A DNA stretch of 64,000 bases from Candidatus Obscuribacterales bacterium (GTDB lineage Bacteria > Cyanobacteriota > Vampirovibrionia > Obscuribacterales > Obscuribacteraceae): positions 1 to 64,000 of the forward strand of contig JAGVKB010000137.1 in the NCBI GenBank assembly GCA_020050835.1, written 5' to 3'. Within the stretch, counting starts at the first letter, position 1. Each line of letters starts with the position of its first letter. Both the position numbers and the translations under genes were made by a program. Positions 25,730 through 34,369 of this stretch are shown here, in pieces. The notes below the pieces were generated by a model. That model was not told the origin of the DNA. It ran no database searches and was given only the letters and a program-made list of their open reading frames with translations.

Positions 25730-27160
25730 ATGTCAACAGGGGCGAACCGGTCGCTTAGGGCGATACTCCTTGCCGCCGGGCAAGGAAAGAGAATGAAGTC
25801 GTCTCTTCCGAAGGTGCTTCATCAAGTTTTAGGTCGAGCTATCCTTTCTCGCGTTCTCGATGCCTTGGATCGGCTGGGATTGGAGCACGTATATGTCGTC
25901 GTTGGCCATGGAGCAGAAGACGTCCGCCGCTTTCTCGAGAACAATCCACCGGCAACGCCGTGGTCAGCTCATTTGCAAGAACCACAGCTGGGCACTGGCC
26001 ATGCGGTGCAGCAAGTAGCAAATCAGCTGCTGGAATTCGAAGGTACGCTGCTCGTTTCGGTGGCTGATACCCCGCTTTTGACGGCTGAGACGTTAAGCAA
26101 GTTAATCGAAACGCATCAACATGAGTCTGCTGTCGCGACCTTGCTTTCGACGGTCGTTGCTGATGCGAAAAGTTATGGCCGGATAGTGCGAGATAGTCAC
26201 AACAAAGTTGAGAGGATAGTCGAAGACAAGGATGCCACTGCTGCTCAAAAGGCGATTCTAGAGATTAATACGGCGATTTATTGCCTGGAATGGCCGGCTG
26301 TTCAAGAGGGGCTTATGAGCCTGACAAACGACAATGAACAAAAGGAGTATTACCTGACTGATTTGATCGGTTGGGCGACCGGACTCAAGAGAGATGTCTC
26401 GGCGGTAATTGCAGAGGACTGGCGTGAGGTTTCAGGAGTCAATTCCAGGGTGGATTTAGCCGAGGTCAATCGGCTGCTTCGCGAAAGAACAGTCAAGCGG
26501 CTCTTGCTTTCAGACGGTGTAACCGTGCTTGACCCGGACAACACCTGGATTGCACCGGAGGTGTCGATCGGTGCCGACAGTATTGTTTATCCCGGCTGTT
26601 TGCTGACCGGTGATGTCTCGATCGGTGAAGGCTGCACGATCGGACCCCAGACCACCATGTTTGGGCCGGTCAAAGTGGGAGATCATACGACAGTCATGCA
26701 GTCGCTCGTGGTCGACTCGGAGATTGGCTCCCGGTGTCGAGTCGGGCCGTTTGCGCATTTGCGCGAAGGCACTCGACTTTCTGACTCTGTGCGAGTGGGT
26801 AATTTTGTGGAGGTCAAGAAAAGTGAAGTCGGTGCGGAGACCAATGTCTCTCATTTGAGTTACATTGGTGATGCTGAAATTGGCTCCAGGACAAATGTTG
26901 GGGCTGGTACGATCACGGCAAACTATGATCACGTGACGAAATCTAAAGAGAGAACGGTGATCGCTGATGATGTTTCTACCGGCAGCAATTCCGTGCTGGT
27001 GGCACCGGTGACTATCGGTTCAGGCGCGAGCGTAGCGGCCGGTACGGTTGTCACAAAGGATGTGCCGCCCGGGGCGTTAGCTGTGGGACGGGCTCGCCAG
27101 GAGAACAAGACCGGCTGGGCCGACAATAAAAGACAGCGGGTTGAGAAAGCGTTGAAATAA
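25730..27160 (+). CDS. glmU: bifunctional UDP-GlcNAc pyrophosphorylase / GlcN-1-P N-acetyltransferase GlmU
   Basis: Makes UDP-N-acetylglucosamine for peptidoglycan and lipid A in two steps. Seen: N-terminal uridylyltransferase with ILLAAGQGKRMKSSLPKVLH, LGTGHAVQQ, and TAIYCLE; C-terminal left-handed beta-helix with repeated hexapeptides, FAHLREGT, NFVEVKKSEVG, SYIGDAEIG, GAGTITANYDH and GSNSVLVAPV, all GlmU-specific. The ATG at 25730 has GGGTGG five bases upstream; a GTG at 25709 in the same frame lacks a site. Length of 476 residues is slightly above the usual 455. Confidence 0.96.
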   Translation: MSTGANRSLRAILLAAGQGKRMKSSLPKVLHQVLGRAILSRVLDALDRLGLEHVYVVVGHGAEDVRRFLENNPPATPWSAHLQEPQLGTGHAVQQVANQLLEFEGTLLVSVADTPLLTAETLSKLIETHQHESAVATLLSTVVADAKSYGRIVRDSHNKVERIVEDKDATAAQKAILEINTAIYCLEWPAVQEGLMSLTNDNEQKEYYLTDLIGWATGLKRDVSAVIAEDWREVSGVNSRVDLAEVNRLLRERTVKRLLLSDGVTVLDPDNTWIAPEVSIGADSIVYPGCLLTGDVSIGEGCTIGPQTTMFGPVKVGDHTTVMQSLVVDSEIGSRCRVGPFAHLREGTRLSDSVRVGNFVEVKKSEVGAETNVSHLSYIGDAEIGSRTNVGAGTITANYDHVTKSKERTVIADDVSTGSNSVLVAPVTIGSGASVAAGTVVTKDVPPGALAVGRARQENKTGWADNKRQRVEKALK

Positions 27161-27166
27161 TTGCCA

Positions 27167-27183
27167 GCTTGCCGCCGGCAAGC
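27167..27183. terminator. hairpin between convergent genes
   Basis: GCTTGCC, loop GCC, GGCAAGC: seven perfect pairs seven bases after the glmU stop. A second, weaker hairpin (GAGCG/CGCTC) follows near 27208-27222. No T-run on either side, so terminator function is uncertain. Confidence 0.35.
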
Positions 27184-27235
27184 GAGATCTGCTGCCGCCT
27201 GCCGGCTGAGCGTTAAGCGCTCGGGTTGAGTCCGC

Positions 27236-27544
27236 CTATTTCTCCAGCTCGGGCATCGACTCCTGCCCGGAATCCAGTGCGGAGAGAAACGTCAGGCGGT
27301 TTCTCTCCGCATCGGCAAAGGCGGTCGAGTCGACTGTTATGTACTTGACGAGGTGCAGCGGTACGAGATGCTTGGAGTAGTCTCGGGAGATTGGACGGTC
27401 TGTTTCACCGTAGCACTCTAATTCTATGTAGTCATGACCGACTCGTAAGACTCTGCCTGTAAGAGACGTGCCGTCGGTAAAATGAAGCTTTGCCCAGCAT
27501 TTTTTATCACAGAGCCTCTCCAAACGCATCTTAAGGTTAATCAT
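27236..27544 (-). CDS. small LSm/Sm-like-fold protein (hypothetical)
   Basis: 102 residues, not assigned to a named family. The central part WAKLHFTDGTSLTGRVLRVG, DYIELEC and HLVPLHLVKYITV alternates short beta strands in the manner of an Sm/LSm barrel, with a charged C-terminal helix. Such folds often bind RNA or act as small scaffolds, but the fold call is by eye and the match is weak. GAGG lies seven bases before the ATG, so translation is well supported. Convergent with glmU. Confidence 0.6.
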   Translation of the reverse strand: MINLKMRLERLCDKKCWAKLHFTDGTSLTGRVLRVGHDYIELECYGETDRPISRDYSKHLVPLHLVKYITVDSTAFADAERNRLTFLSALDSGQESMPELEK

Positions 27545-28050
27545 GATGGCCTCGCTAAGTGGCGAATGCTAGCTCTGGTTTCCAAGATGGTTTCAGCTCT
27601 CGACAACGTCTCTACTCGATTTTAGCACTAGCAGTTGAGCGAAAGTCGCCGCTGGTCGACGGTTTGAAAAATAGTCAAGCGGTGGGCGACAAGATGAACC
27701 AGAAGGTGCGACAGTTGCCGATAAAATTTGCGCTGGGGGATCCGCTTGGAGGCTGGTTTCGCAAAGCGGTAGTCGGCTGTCGGAAAACTTTCATAAGTTT
27801 TAGCAAAGAGTCTTTCACGACTGCGTCGATTTGAGCACCACTGAAGAAAAAGTCAATACTTGCTCTTTTGCAATTAAGAATTACACTGACCTTGGTATGC
27901 GATCGCGGGAAGCCCGCTTGCAGAGCCGCAATACGTTAAGTGTCACTGAGAGCTATCGCTTCGATCCGTAACAAATATCTGGTGGCGCTCAACTCTCAAA
28001 TCAGCACTCGATAGACGACAGAAACTCTTACTAGAAACGGATAGTGACGG
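27545..28050. other. intergenic stretch, no confident gene
   Basis: A 91-codon plus-strand frame (27559-27834, GTG start) has no ribosome binding site and no recognisable content. A small inverted repeat AAAACTT-TCAT-AAGTTTT occurs near 27786-27803. Nothing else seen. Confidence 0.35.
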
Positions 28051-28233
28051 ATGCAAGAACATAGCCTGCCTGCCAACTTGGCAAAGCGGATCCAGGATTT
28101 GATCGGACGCGAGCAAAGTTATTGGGAAGACGAGCTGTATTCGCTTGAAGCTCTGACGAATTTGAAGTATCGGGCAGAATTGGAGAGATCTTTCAATCTC
28201 GATCCGCTTGGTCCATTGCCTGCTCGGCAATAA
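28051..28233 (+). CDS. small acidic hypothetical protein, 60 residues
   Basis: Not recognised. The product (start MQEHSLPANLAKRIQDL) is acidic and looks almost wholly helical, with an amphipathic stretch LIGREQSYWEDELYSLE. Its last 41 bases overlap the end of coaX on the opposite strand. No strong ribosome binding site is visible, so the evidence is only the plausible composition. Confidence 0.35.
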   Translation: MQEHSLPANLAKRIQDLIGREQSYWEDELYSLEALTNLKYRAELERSFNLDPLGPLPARQ

Positions 28234-28957
28234 GATAGATCCCTTTAAGCGTCAGATGCGGATCGACGAAATCCAGCACACTCGTATAACTGGCAAGTAA
28301 GGACGACCATCCGCCGGTAGCCACAGCTATGGTCGAGTTGCCCAGCGCCTTTCTGCCGACTTTGACCCAATGTTCAACCAGCCCGATTTGTGCCAGGATT
28401 GTGCCGTTGCTGATCGATGATGGTGTATCGAAAGCAAAGCCTAGCGCCTGTCCATCGGCTTCTGGAAAGTTAACGGCGGGCAGCTGAGCCGCTTGTGCAT
28501 GCAATGATGTGACGATTCGGCCCAGCCCCAGCGTAATCAGCCCGCCCAGGAATTCTCCCGATGCTGAGATAGCGGTCAGCGTGGTGGCTGTGCCTAAGTC
28601 AATCGCTAGCGCCGGTTGACTTTTGCCGTAAAGCTTCCAGACGGCGATGGCATTGGCCAAGCGATCTGTTCCGAGTGTATCGTAGACTCCTTTCACCATG
28701 CTCTGGGCTTCGCTGCGCACGTCAATCAGTGACTTTCCTGCTGCAGTCAGATGAGCGCGGAGTTCTTTGGCGGTCTCCGGTACAACCGACGAGATTGCGA
28801 CAGCTTTACTATCTGATTTTTCAGCGATAGCGGCGGCGGCCGCCGCCGGCGAGTTCGTGGCGTGGTGCCAGGTCTCCAGCAAGATACCCTGCCGAAAGAG
28901 CCCGCAGCTGATGCGGCTGTTGCCAAGGTCGACTGCAATTAGATCAATGGACTTCAT
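28193..28957 (-). CDS. coaX: type III pantothenate kinase CoaX
   Basis: First step of coenzyme A synthesis: ATP-dependent phosphorylation of pantothenate. Seen: N-terminal IAVDLGNSRISCGLF (phosphate loop), GTDRLANAIAVW, and AIDLGTATTLTAIS with GEFLGGLITLGL, the three ASKHA-type motifs of CoaX. Length of 254 residues is typical. AAGGAGG stands seven bases before the ATG, and the start overlaps the stop of the amidase gene by four bases (ATGA), so it is translated as part of that operon. Confidence 0.92.
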   Translation of the reverse strand: MKSIDLIAVDLGNSRISCGLFRQGILLETWHHATNSPAAAAAAIAEKSDSKAVAISSVVPETAKELRAHLTAAGKSLIDVRSEAQSMVKGVYDTLGTDRLANAIAVWKLYGKSQPALAIDLGTATTLTAISASGEFLGGLITLGLGRIVTSLHAQAAQLPAVNFPEADGQALGFAFDTPSSISNGTILAQIGLVEHWVKVGRKALGNSTIAVATGGWSSLLASYTSVLDFVDPHLTLKGIYLIAEQAMDQADRD

Positions 28958-30936
28958 CGAGACACCTCCTTAGTCCTTAATTCAGCCTCTGATCCCGCTT
29001 TGTCCGGGCGGAGATAGTGGCGGATGCCGCCGGCCAGTGATTGCGCCACTTTCTGTTGGAACTCCGCGGTCACTAGTTGCGCGTATTCATCTGGGTTGAT
29101 CATGAAGGCCACCTCTACCAGAACAGCCACCAACCCGCTCGGCCGGCAAAGAGCGAGGTTCTGGTAGTTGGTGCCAAAGTCGGGCAGCCCGATGTCTTTG
29201 ACAAGGCTGGACTTGAGCAGTCTGGCGAGCGCGGTTGCTTGGGGATGATACCAATAGCTCGACGTGCCGTGCTGGTTCCAGGGGTCCTGCCCGTCTGGCA
29301 AAGCGTTGTTGTGAATCGAGATAAGTAGATCGGCATGGCCATCTGTGGCTAGTTTGACCCGGTCTGCCAGGGAGACGAATTGACTGTCGCTCTGCCTGGT
29401 CATTATCACCCGTGCCCCTTCGGCGCCTAAAAGGTCGCGCAGCTTGGTTGCGATTGCCAGGTTGACGGTCGACTCCTTGATACCGGTTGGACCGATCGAA
29501 CCGGTTTCACTGCCACCATGTCCGGGGTCAACGCAGATGACAGCACCGCTCAATGGCCCGTTCTCATTCGTGAGCGCCGGTGGGCCCTTGATGTGCAGGA
29601 GCAGTGTCGTTTCTTTATATTCACACCAGAATCCCCATTGTGTACCGGGTTTCAGCTGCACGTCCAATTCGTAAAGATGATCTGCCGGCTGCTTCCAGCT
29701 GACTTGGTCGATCAGCGCGTTATTCACTACCGGTGGTGCTTGCATAATCCAGTCTGTATCCGATGTCGCACCAAAAATCTTGAGAATGATTCGATTCGGG
29801 TTGAGCTGCTGCTCGAGCTGAAATGGCAGTCTTTGCGTAAGCGGGATGCGCAGTTGAATGCCCGTGCCGTCTCCTTCCAGGTTGACTGCTCTGACGGTGG
29901 TGGCTGGAGGCGGACCAGACTCGTCGCCGAGAGCGAGATCCTCCTTCAAGATCCAGCAATGATGCCCGGCGCTCAGCAGGCAGCGCATCGCGTCTCCTTG
30001 AAATCCGTCGATTAAGAGTCGGACCGATTCGGGCAGAGGAGTAGTTCTAGCTTGCCCTGGTCCGAGCCGGACGGTCGTTTCGTCATGAATGGTGCGGGCT
30101 GGCTTTGGTTGTTCGACAGTGCTCAGGCTGGTCGCCGCCGTCCAGTTGAGGGCGCGACCGTTGGCCCGCAACGTCAGTTTGGGTTTGATCCGCTGCCAAT
30201 GATCGTCGGGTCGCACTCGATAAAATCCGTAGTATAGATCTGGTCTGGAAGCCGACTGCCGTTGAAATACCTTGCCGTAGGCGGTATCCATACCGAGATT
30301 GACCGTTGCTGCTTGCGGATTACGCTTGCGCCCTGGCACGTGCTGCGCCAGCACGATGCGTCGTGCCCCCAACTCTACTTCGACTCGCCCGCCGGGTGTG
30401 GCTCGAACGGCAAGCGGCAGAAGATCTCCGGCGGTCAGCCCGACATCTGTTTTGGGCTCAAATGAATCCTTAGCGAAAGTCAACTGGCTGGCCGAGATCG
30501 CTACCGGTGGCAGCTCGCGATTGATGGTGAGCTGCCGCTTAAGGGCCGGGTCGTTGTTGCGCAGGAGGTTAATCGTATTAGGACCGGGTTTAAGCTCGAT
30601 GACATGAGCGAAGTAGCCTTGCGAGCTCAGTTTGACCGGTTTACCCTGACAGGAGAGTGTACTGCCGGCTGGACAAGAGCCGATTAAGAATGTTGATGGC
30701 GCTGCAATCAGCGCGCCGGTCTTCGGGTAGACCAGCATGATGCCGCCCGGCAGTTCGGCTTCAGGAGGTATCTCCGCCAGCTGTTTGGTTTCCGGGGCCG
30801 CTGCCACTGCTGCCGGTGAGCTTAAGGCGATGGCGGAAAAGGACAATAGCAGCGGTGCCAGTAGCGACCAGCCGGTTTTGCAGGCTCTTTTCGCCAGGCT
30901 TGCTGTCGTTGGATTACAGTTCTTACGGTAGCGCAT
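28954..30936 (-). CDS. N-acetylmuramoyl-L-alanine amidase (Amidase_3) with long N-terminal region
   Basis: Zinc amidase that cuts the bond between muramic acid and the stem peptide, used in cell separation and wall turnover. The catalytic domain is C-terminal (about residues 465-650): VICVDPGHGGSETG, GIKESTVNLAIA, VIMTRQSD, LLISIHNN and LVEVAFMINPDE carry the usual zinc ligands and glutamates. A signal-like hydrophobic segment occupies about residues 20-45. The 400 residues in between are beta-rich, possibly SH3- or AMIN-like targeting domains. It follows the DUF547 gene with a 14-base overlap and precedes coaX. Confidence 0.88.
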   Translation of the reverse strand: MRYRKNCNPTTASLAKRACKTGWSLLAPLLLSFSAIALSSPAAVAAAPETKQLAEIPPEAELPGGIMLVYPKTGALIAAPSTFLIGSCPAGSTLSCQGKPVKLSSQGYFAHVIELKPGPNTINLLRNNDPALKRQLTINRELPPVAISASQLTFAKDSFEPKTDVGLTAGDLLPLAVRATPGGRVEVELGARRIVLAQHVPGRKRNPQAATVNLGMDTAYGKVFQRQSASRPDLYYGFYRVRPDDHWQRIKPKLTLRANGRALNWTAATSLSTVEQPKPARTIHDETTVRLGPGQARTTPLPESVRLLIDGFQGDAMRCLLSAGHHCWILKEDLALGDESGPPPATTVRAVNLEGDGTGIQLRIPLTQRLPFQLEQQLNPNRIILKIFGATSDTDWIMQAPPVVNNALIDQVSWKQPADHLYELDVQLKPGTQWGFWCEYKETTLLLHIKGPPALTNENGPLSGAVICVDPGHGGSETGSIGPTGIKESTVNLAIATKLRDLLGAEGARVIMTRQSDSQFVSLADRVKLATDGHADLLISIHNNALPDGQDPWNQHGTSSYWYHPQATALARLLKSSLVKDIGLPDFGTNYQNLALCRPSGLVAVLVEVAFMINPDEYAQLVTAEFQQKVAQSLAGGIRHYLRPDKAGSEAELRTKEVSR

Positions 30937-31936
30937 TCAGTGCTCCATGCGTATCAATCGAATCTTCACCGGCCGGTCTGCGCGGTACGATTGGACCGAG
31001 CGCGGTATCGTTGAGCCACCAATTGAATTTAGTGAAGTAGGCCTTTTTTATATGGATGCTCTCAAGATTTACAGCCTTGTCCACCGGCAGGTAGTGATTG
31101 GCAAAATCGAATGGTGAATCAAAGTCCTTTTCGAGCAGGCGCTCGTTCCACTTGAATAAGGGCGACAAGAACAAGGTGTCTATATCAGGATCCAGGTAGA
31201 CGTTGTTACTGTCCAACACGAACTGCCGGCAGCAATGGTCGAGGTCAGCGTTAAGGCGAGCGGGCGTGAAGGCGTGATTCTGCAGGAACGGGTCGCCGCG
31301 AGCGCCACCGCAGATGGTGAATAGCACTCGAACGTCGCCGTTGTTTAGTCGAGGGCGAATTTCCTGTTCTTCGATGCGACTGACTGTATACGTCTTTCCA
31401 CCGACCACGAATCCGGACAAACCGAAATGATCTGAAATCTTCTCGACGCTTTTTAGCGGGTAATGATCAACGATTGTCTTTAAGACGAGCAGATTATGCG
31501 CGTTGACCCAGAAGCAGAGCGTGTCTTCCTCGGTGGCAAGCTGGTCTGGGCTGGTGCGGCTGAGCTGCTCGACGGCTTGAGACAGCTGATCGGAGCGCTT
31601 GGCAAGTTCGGCGTAATCAACCAATCCCTCCTTGACATGCGCGAAGAGCAACCGGTCGTAGAGCTCGAAGCTGTATGTTTTGGGATGATTAACGCTTATG
31701 AATAGAGATTTCATGTAGCTTCCGGCGTTGTACAAAAGCTGAATCGAGGCGAAAGCTCCGCCAAGCAAAAGTAAAGTCAGCGGCAGGATGCTCCTTTTCC
31801 AAGACAGCTTTGACTTCGCATCTGGCATTAGGCGCTTTTCTCTTCGATTGGAGCTTTCGGAAAGACGGCTCGGAAGTTCGCGTCGCTTTCCTCTGGTCAT
31901 CATTTTATCTGAGAGACTAATAGTTGCAGGAATCAT
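30923..31936 (-). CDS. DUF547 family membrane-anchored protein
   Basis: DUF547 proteins are widespread but of unknown function. Seen: CFWVNAHNLLVLKTIVDHYP, KTYTVSRIEEQEIRP and VLFTICGGARGDPFL, which match the core of that family, here at about residues 140-280. A basic N-terminus and a hydrophobic segment (SILPLTLLLLGGAFASIQLL) suggest an inner-membrane anchor with an outer domain. It leads the DUF547-amidase-coaX operon. The ATG at 31936 is used; an ATG 36 codons later at 31828 would put the anchor nearer the start and is equally possible. Confidence 0.8.
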   Translation of the reverse strand: MIPATISLSDKMMTRGKRRELPSRLSESSNRREKRLMPDAKSKLSWKRSILPLTLLLLGGAFASIQLLYNAGSYMKSLFISVNHPKTYSFELYDRLLFAHVKEGLVDYAELAKRSDQLSQAVEQLSRTSPDQLATEEDTLCFWVNAHNLLVLKTIVDHYPLKSVEKISDHFGLSGFVVGGKTYTVSRIEEQEIRPRLNNGDVRVLFTICGGARGDPFLQNHAFTPARLNADLDHCCRQFVLDSNNVYLDPDIDTLFLSPLFKWNERLLEKDFDSPFDFANHYLPVDKAVNLESIHIKKAYFTKFNWWLNDTALGPIVPRRPAGEDSIDTHGALNALP

Positions 31937-32090
31937 TTGCCGCCCGATTCAGCTTCCTATACGTTTCGTGCTCGGTACAATCTGATCTGACTTTCAGCTC
32001 GGCCGAGATTGCCGGAGCAGGTATTAGGTAGCGGCTGTTAAAATTACTGTCTTGAGCAACCAAATACCGTGCCGGTGCAGAGCAGACTAG

Positions 32091-32903
32091 ATGGACCTGT
32101 CAATTCCTGCTTCAATCAATGTGCTGCAACTGACCGACACTCATCTGTTCGGGACGGACGAAGGCCGGCTGCTCGGGGTGGATACCTATCAATCACTGGC
32201 CGATGTGATTGACCTGGCATTATTAGAGCGAGGCCGTCCGGACTTCGTGCTTTTAACCGGAGACCTTACGCAAGACGAGACCGCTGATTCGTATGCTCGA
32301 TTGCGAAAGCTTGTCGGCAGGCTCGGGGTGAAGACCTTTTATCTTCCTGGCAATCATGATGTACCGGAATTGATGGCGGAGATATTGCCGGGCAACGGTT
32401 CGATGATCTGCCGTGAAAGCCAATTCGAAGCGGGTAATTGGCAGGTAATCATGCTGAATTCCCATCGTCCGGGCCGGGTCGAAGGGCTGTTGGCCGCTCC
32501 GGAGCTCGAAAGGTTGGAGCGGCTGCTCGGCCAGCGCTCTGAGCTCAACGCGTTGGTCTGTTTGCACCACAATCCGGTTTCGGCAGGCTCGGATTGGCAA
32601 GACAGAATTGCGCTTGAAAACTCCGGCGAGTTTCTAGCTGTTTTGAGTCGATTCAAGCAGGTGCGGGCAGTATTGTGGGGGCATGTCCATCAGGCTTTTG
32701 ACGATGCTCTAAACGGGATGATGTTAATGGCTACTCCGTCTACCTGCGTTCAGTTCAAGCCAAATGAAGAAAAATTCGGTGTCGATGAGATTCCGCCGGG
32801 CTACCGCTGGCTCGAACTTCAAAGCGATGGGCAGATTGTTACGGCGGTAAGCAGACTGCCGGCACTTCCTAACGGTCTGCAAATTGCCGCTAAAGGTTAC
32901 TGA
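32091..32903 (+). CDS. CpdA/Icc-like metallophosphodiesterase
   Basis: Calcineurin-like phosphodiesterase of the CpdA group, whose best-known member cleaves 3',5'-cyclic AMP. Seen: VLQLTDTHLFGTDEGRLLGV, LLTGDLTQDE, YLPGNHD, LHHNP and VLWGHVHQAFD, the complete set of metal-binding motifs, in the CpdA arrangement with ATPSTCVQFKP. There is no signal peptide, so the site is cytoplasmic. It overlaps the next gene by one base (TGATG). Cyclic AMP as the substrate is inferred from the family. Confidence 0.87.
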   Translation: MDLSIPASINVLQLTDTHLFGTDEGRLLGVDTYQSLADVIDLALLERGRPDFVLLTGDLTQDETADSYARLRKLVGRLGVKTFYLPGNHDVPELMAEILPGNGSMICRESQFEAGNWQVIMLNSHRPGRVEGLLAAPELERLERLLGQRSELNALVCLHHNPVSAGSDWQDRIALENSGEFLAVLSRFKQVRAVLWGHVHQAFDDALNGMMLMATPSTCVQFKPNEEKFGVDEIPPGYRWLELQSDGQIVTAVSRLPALPNGLQIAAKGY

Positions 32904-34222
32904 TGTACGAAACTGTTTTTGAAGTTGCAATCATCCTGGTTTTGATCCTTTTAAATGGGGTCTTTGCGATGTCAGAGATTGCGATCGTTTCATCTCGCAA
33001 GGCAAGACTGGAGAAATGGGCGAAGGATGGTAATCCGAAGGCTGAAGCGGCTTTGGCTCTGGCCAATCATCCTGGCAATTTTTTAGCCACCATTCAGATC
33101 GGAATTTCGGCCGGGGCAATCTTAACTGGTGTCTTCGGTGGTGCCACGGTTGCCGATGCCGTACAGTCAGTTATCAGCCGAGTTCAACCGCTTGCACCCT
33201 ATAGCAAGGTGTTGAGCATGGGCAGCGTTGTGATAGCCACCACTTACCTGTCGCTTATTTTGGGTGAATTGGTGCCGAAGCGGGTGGCCCTGGTCAATCC
33301 CGAATCGATCGCTTGCCTGGTGGCCGGTCCGATGACCTGGTTATCGCGTATGGCCTCTCCGGTGGTTCGTTTGTTGAGCATGTCGACCGAATTCGTTTTA
33401 ACGATGGTTGGTGCAAGACGAGAGGAGGAGCAGATGGTAACTAGCGATGAAATCAAGATGATGATCGACCAGGGAGCGCAAGCCGGAGTTTTTGCTGCCT
33501 CCGAGCACGATCTGGTTAAAAGCGTTCTGCGCCTGGGCGAGAAGAGTATCACCGCTTTGATGACGCCGAGAACCGATATCGTCTGGGCCGATATCAATGC
33601 GCCGCAGGAAAAGACGATTGAGCTTTTGGTGAATTGTGTGCCGACTCGGGTCATAATCGCCGACGGCAATCTCGACAACATCGAAGGTTATGTCAATGTC
33701 AAGCAAGTGTTGTCCCATCCGGCCCAATCCAGGCGGATGGATATCTCCGCCTGCCTGGAAAAACCGCTCTATGTGCCGGAGACTAAATCAGCGCTGGAAG
33801 TGTTGGATACGTTCAAGAAAAGCGGCGTTCATTTCGCGGTGATTCTAGATGAGTTTGGCGGAACGATTGGGGTAACGACGATGACCGATCTGTTGAAGGC
33901 GATCGTCGGCGATCTGCCAATCGGTGGCAGCAAAGCCTCTCTGCGCGCGGTCGAGCGCACGGATGGAACGTGGCTTTTAGATGGGCGTCTGCCGATCGAC
34001 CGTTTCAAAGATATCGTCAAGGTTCATAAGCTTCCGGACGAAGAGAGAGCGCATTTTCAGACGCTGGGCGGCTTTGTCATGCATCAATTCGGTAGAGTTC
34101 CGGAAGTCGCTGATGAGCTCGTCTGGAACGGCTTCATCTTCAGGATTGTAAGCATGCACGGAAAAGGTATAGGCAAAGTCGGCGTAGCCAAGCTGAGCGC
34201 CGAAGACCTGGACAATCATTAA
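32903..34222 (+). CDS. CNNM/CorC-type membrane protein with CBS domains (HlyC/CorC family)
   Basis: Predicted ion-transport or magnesium/cobalt-related protein. Seen: an N-terminal DUF21/CNNM domain with about three or four membrane segments (VAIILVLILLNGVFAMSEIA), two CBS domains at about residues 200-330 (VMTPRTD-like ALMTPRTDIVW; VILDEFGGTIGVTT) and a C-terminal CorC_HlyC domain (TLGGFVMHQFGRVPEVADE). Length and order are standard. It follows the phosphodiesterase gene with a one-base overlap, so the pair is likely co-translated. Confidence 0.92.
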   Translation: MYETVFEVAIILVLILLNGVFAMSEIAIVSSRKARLEKWAKDGNPKAEAALALANHPGNFLATIQIGISAGAILTGVFGGATVADAVQSVISRVQPLAPYSKVLSMGSVVIATTYLSLILGELVPKRVALVNPESIACLVAGPMTWLSRMASPVVRLLSMSTEFVLTMVGARREEEQMVTSDEIKMMIDQGAQAGVFAASEHDLVKSVLRLGEKSITALMTPRTDIVWADINAPQEKTIELLVNCVPTRVIIADGNLDNIEGYVNVKQVLSHPAQSRRMDISACLEKPLYVPETKSALEVLDTFKKSGVHFAVILDEFGGTIGVTTMTDLLKAIVGDLPIGGSKASLRAVERTDGTWLLDGRLPIDRFKDIVKVHKLPDEERAHFQTLGGFVMHQFGRVPEVADELVWNGFIFRIVSMHGKGIGKVGVAKLSAEDLDNH

Positions 34223-34259
34223 GCTTCGCTCAAAACCGAAACATGTTAATTTGAAGAAT

Positions 34260-34332
34260 TGGAGCGTACCGGGGTCGAACCGGTGACCTCTTCAATGCCA
34301 TTGAAGCGCGCTACCAACTGCGCTAACGCCCC
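34260..34332 (-). tRNA. tRNA-Ala (anticodon GGC)
   Basis: Minus-strand cloverleaf: acceptor GGGGCGT pairs with ACGCTCC (one G-T), D-arm GCGC..GCGC, anticodon stem CTTCA/TGAAG with loop ATGGCAT giving GGC, and T-arm CCGGTTCGACCCCGG. Discriminator A is at 34260; CCA is not encoded. Decodes GCC and GCT. Confidence 0.95.
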
Positions 34333-34369
34333 ATAATCGTCCTTTTATACCACAATCTGCGTGCTCCGG

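Noticed and set aside
27559-27834. 91-codon plus-strand frame with GTG start
   Set aside because: No ribosome binding site; the residues show no domain-like pattern.
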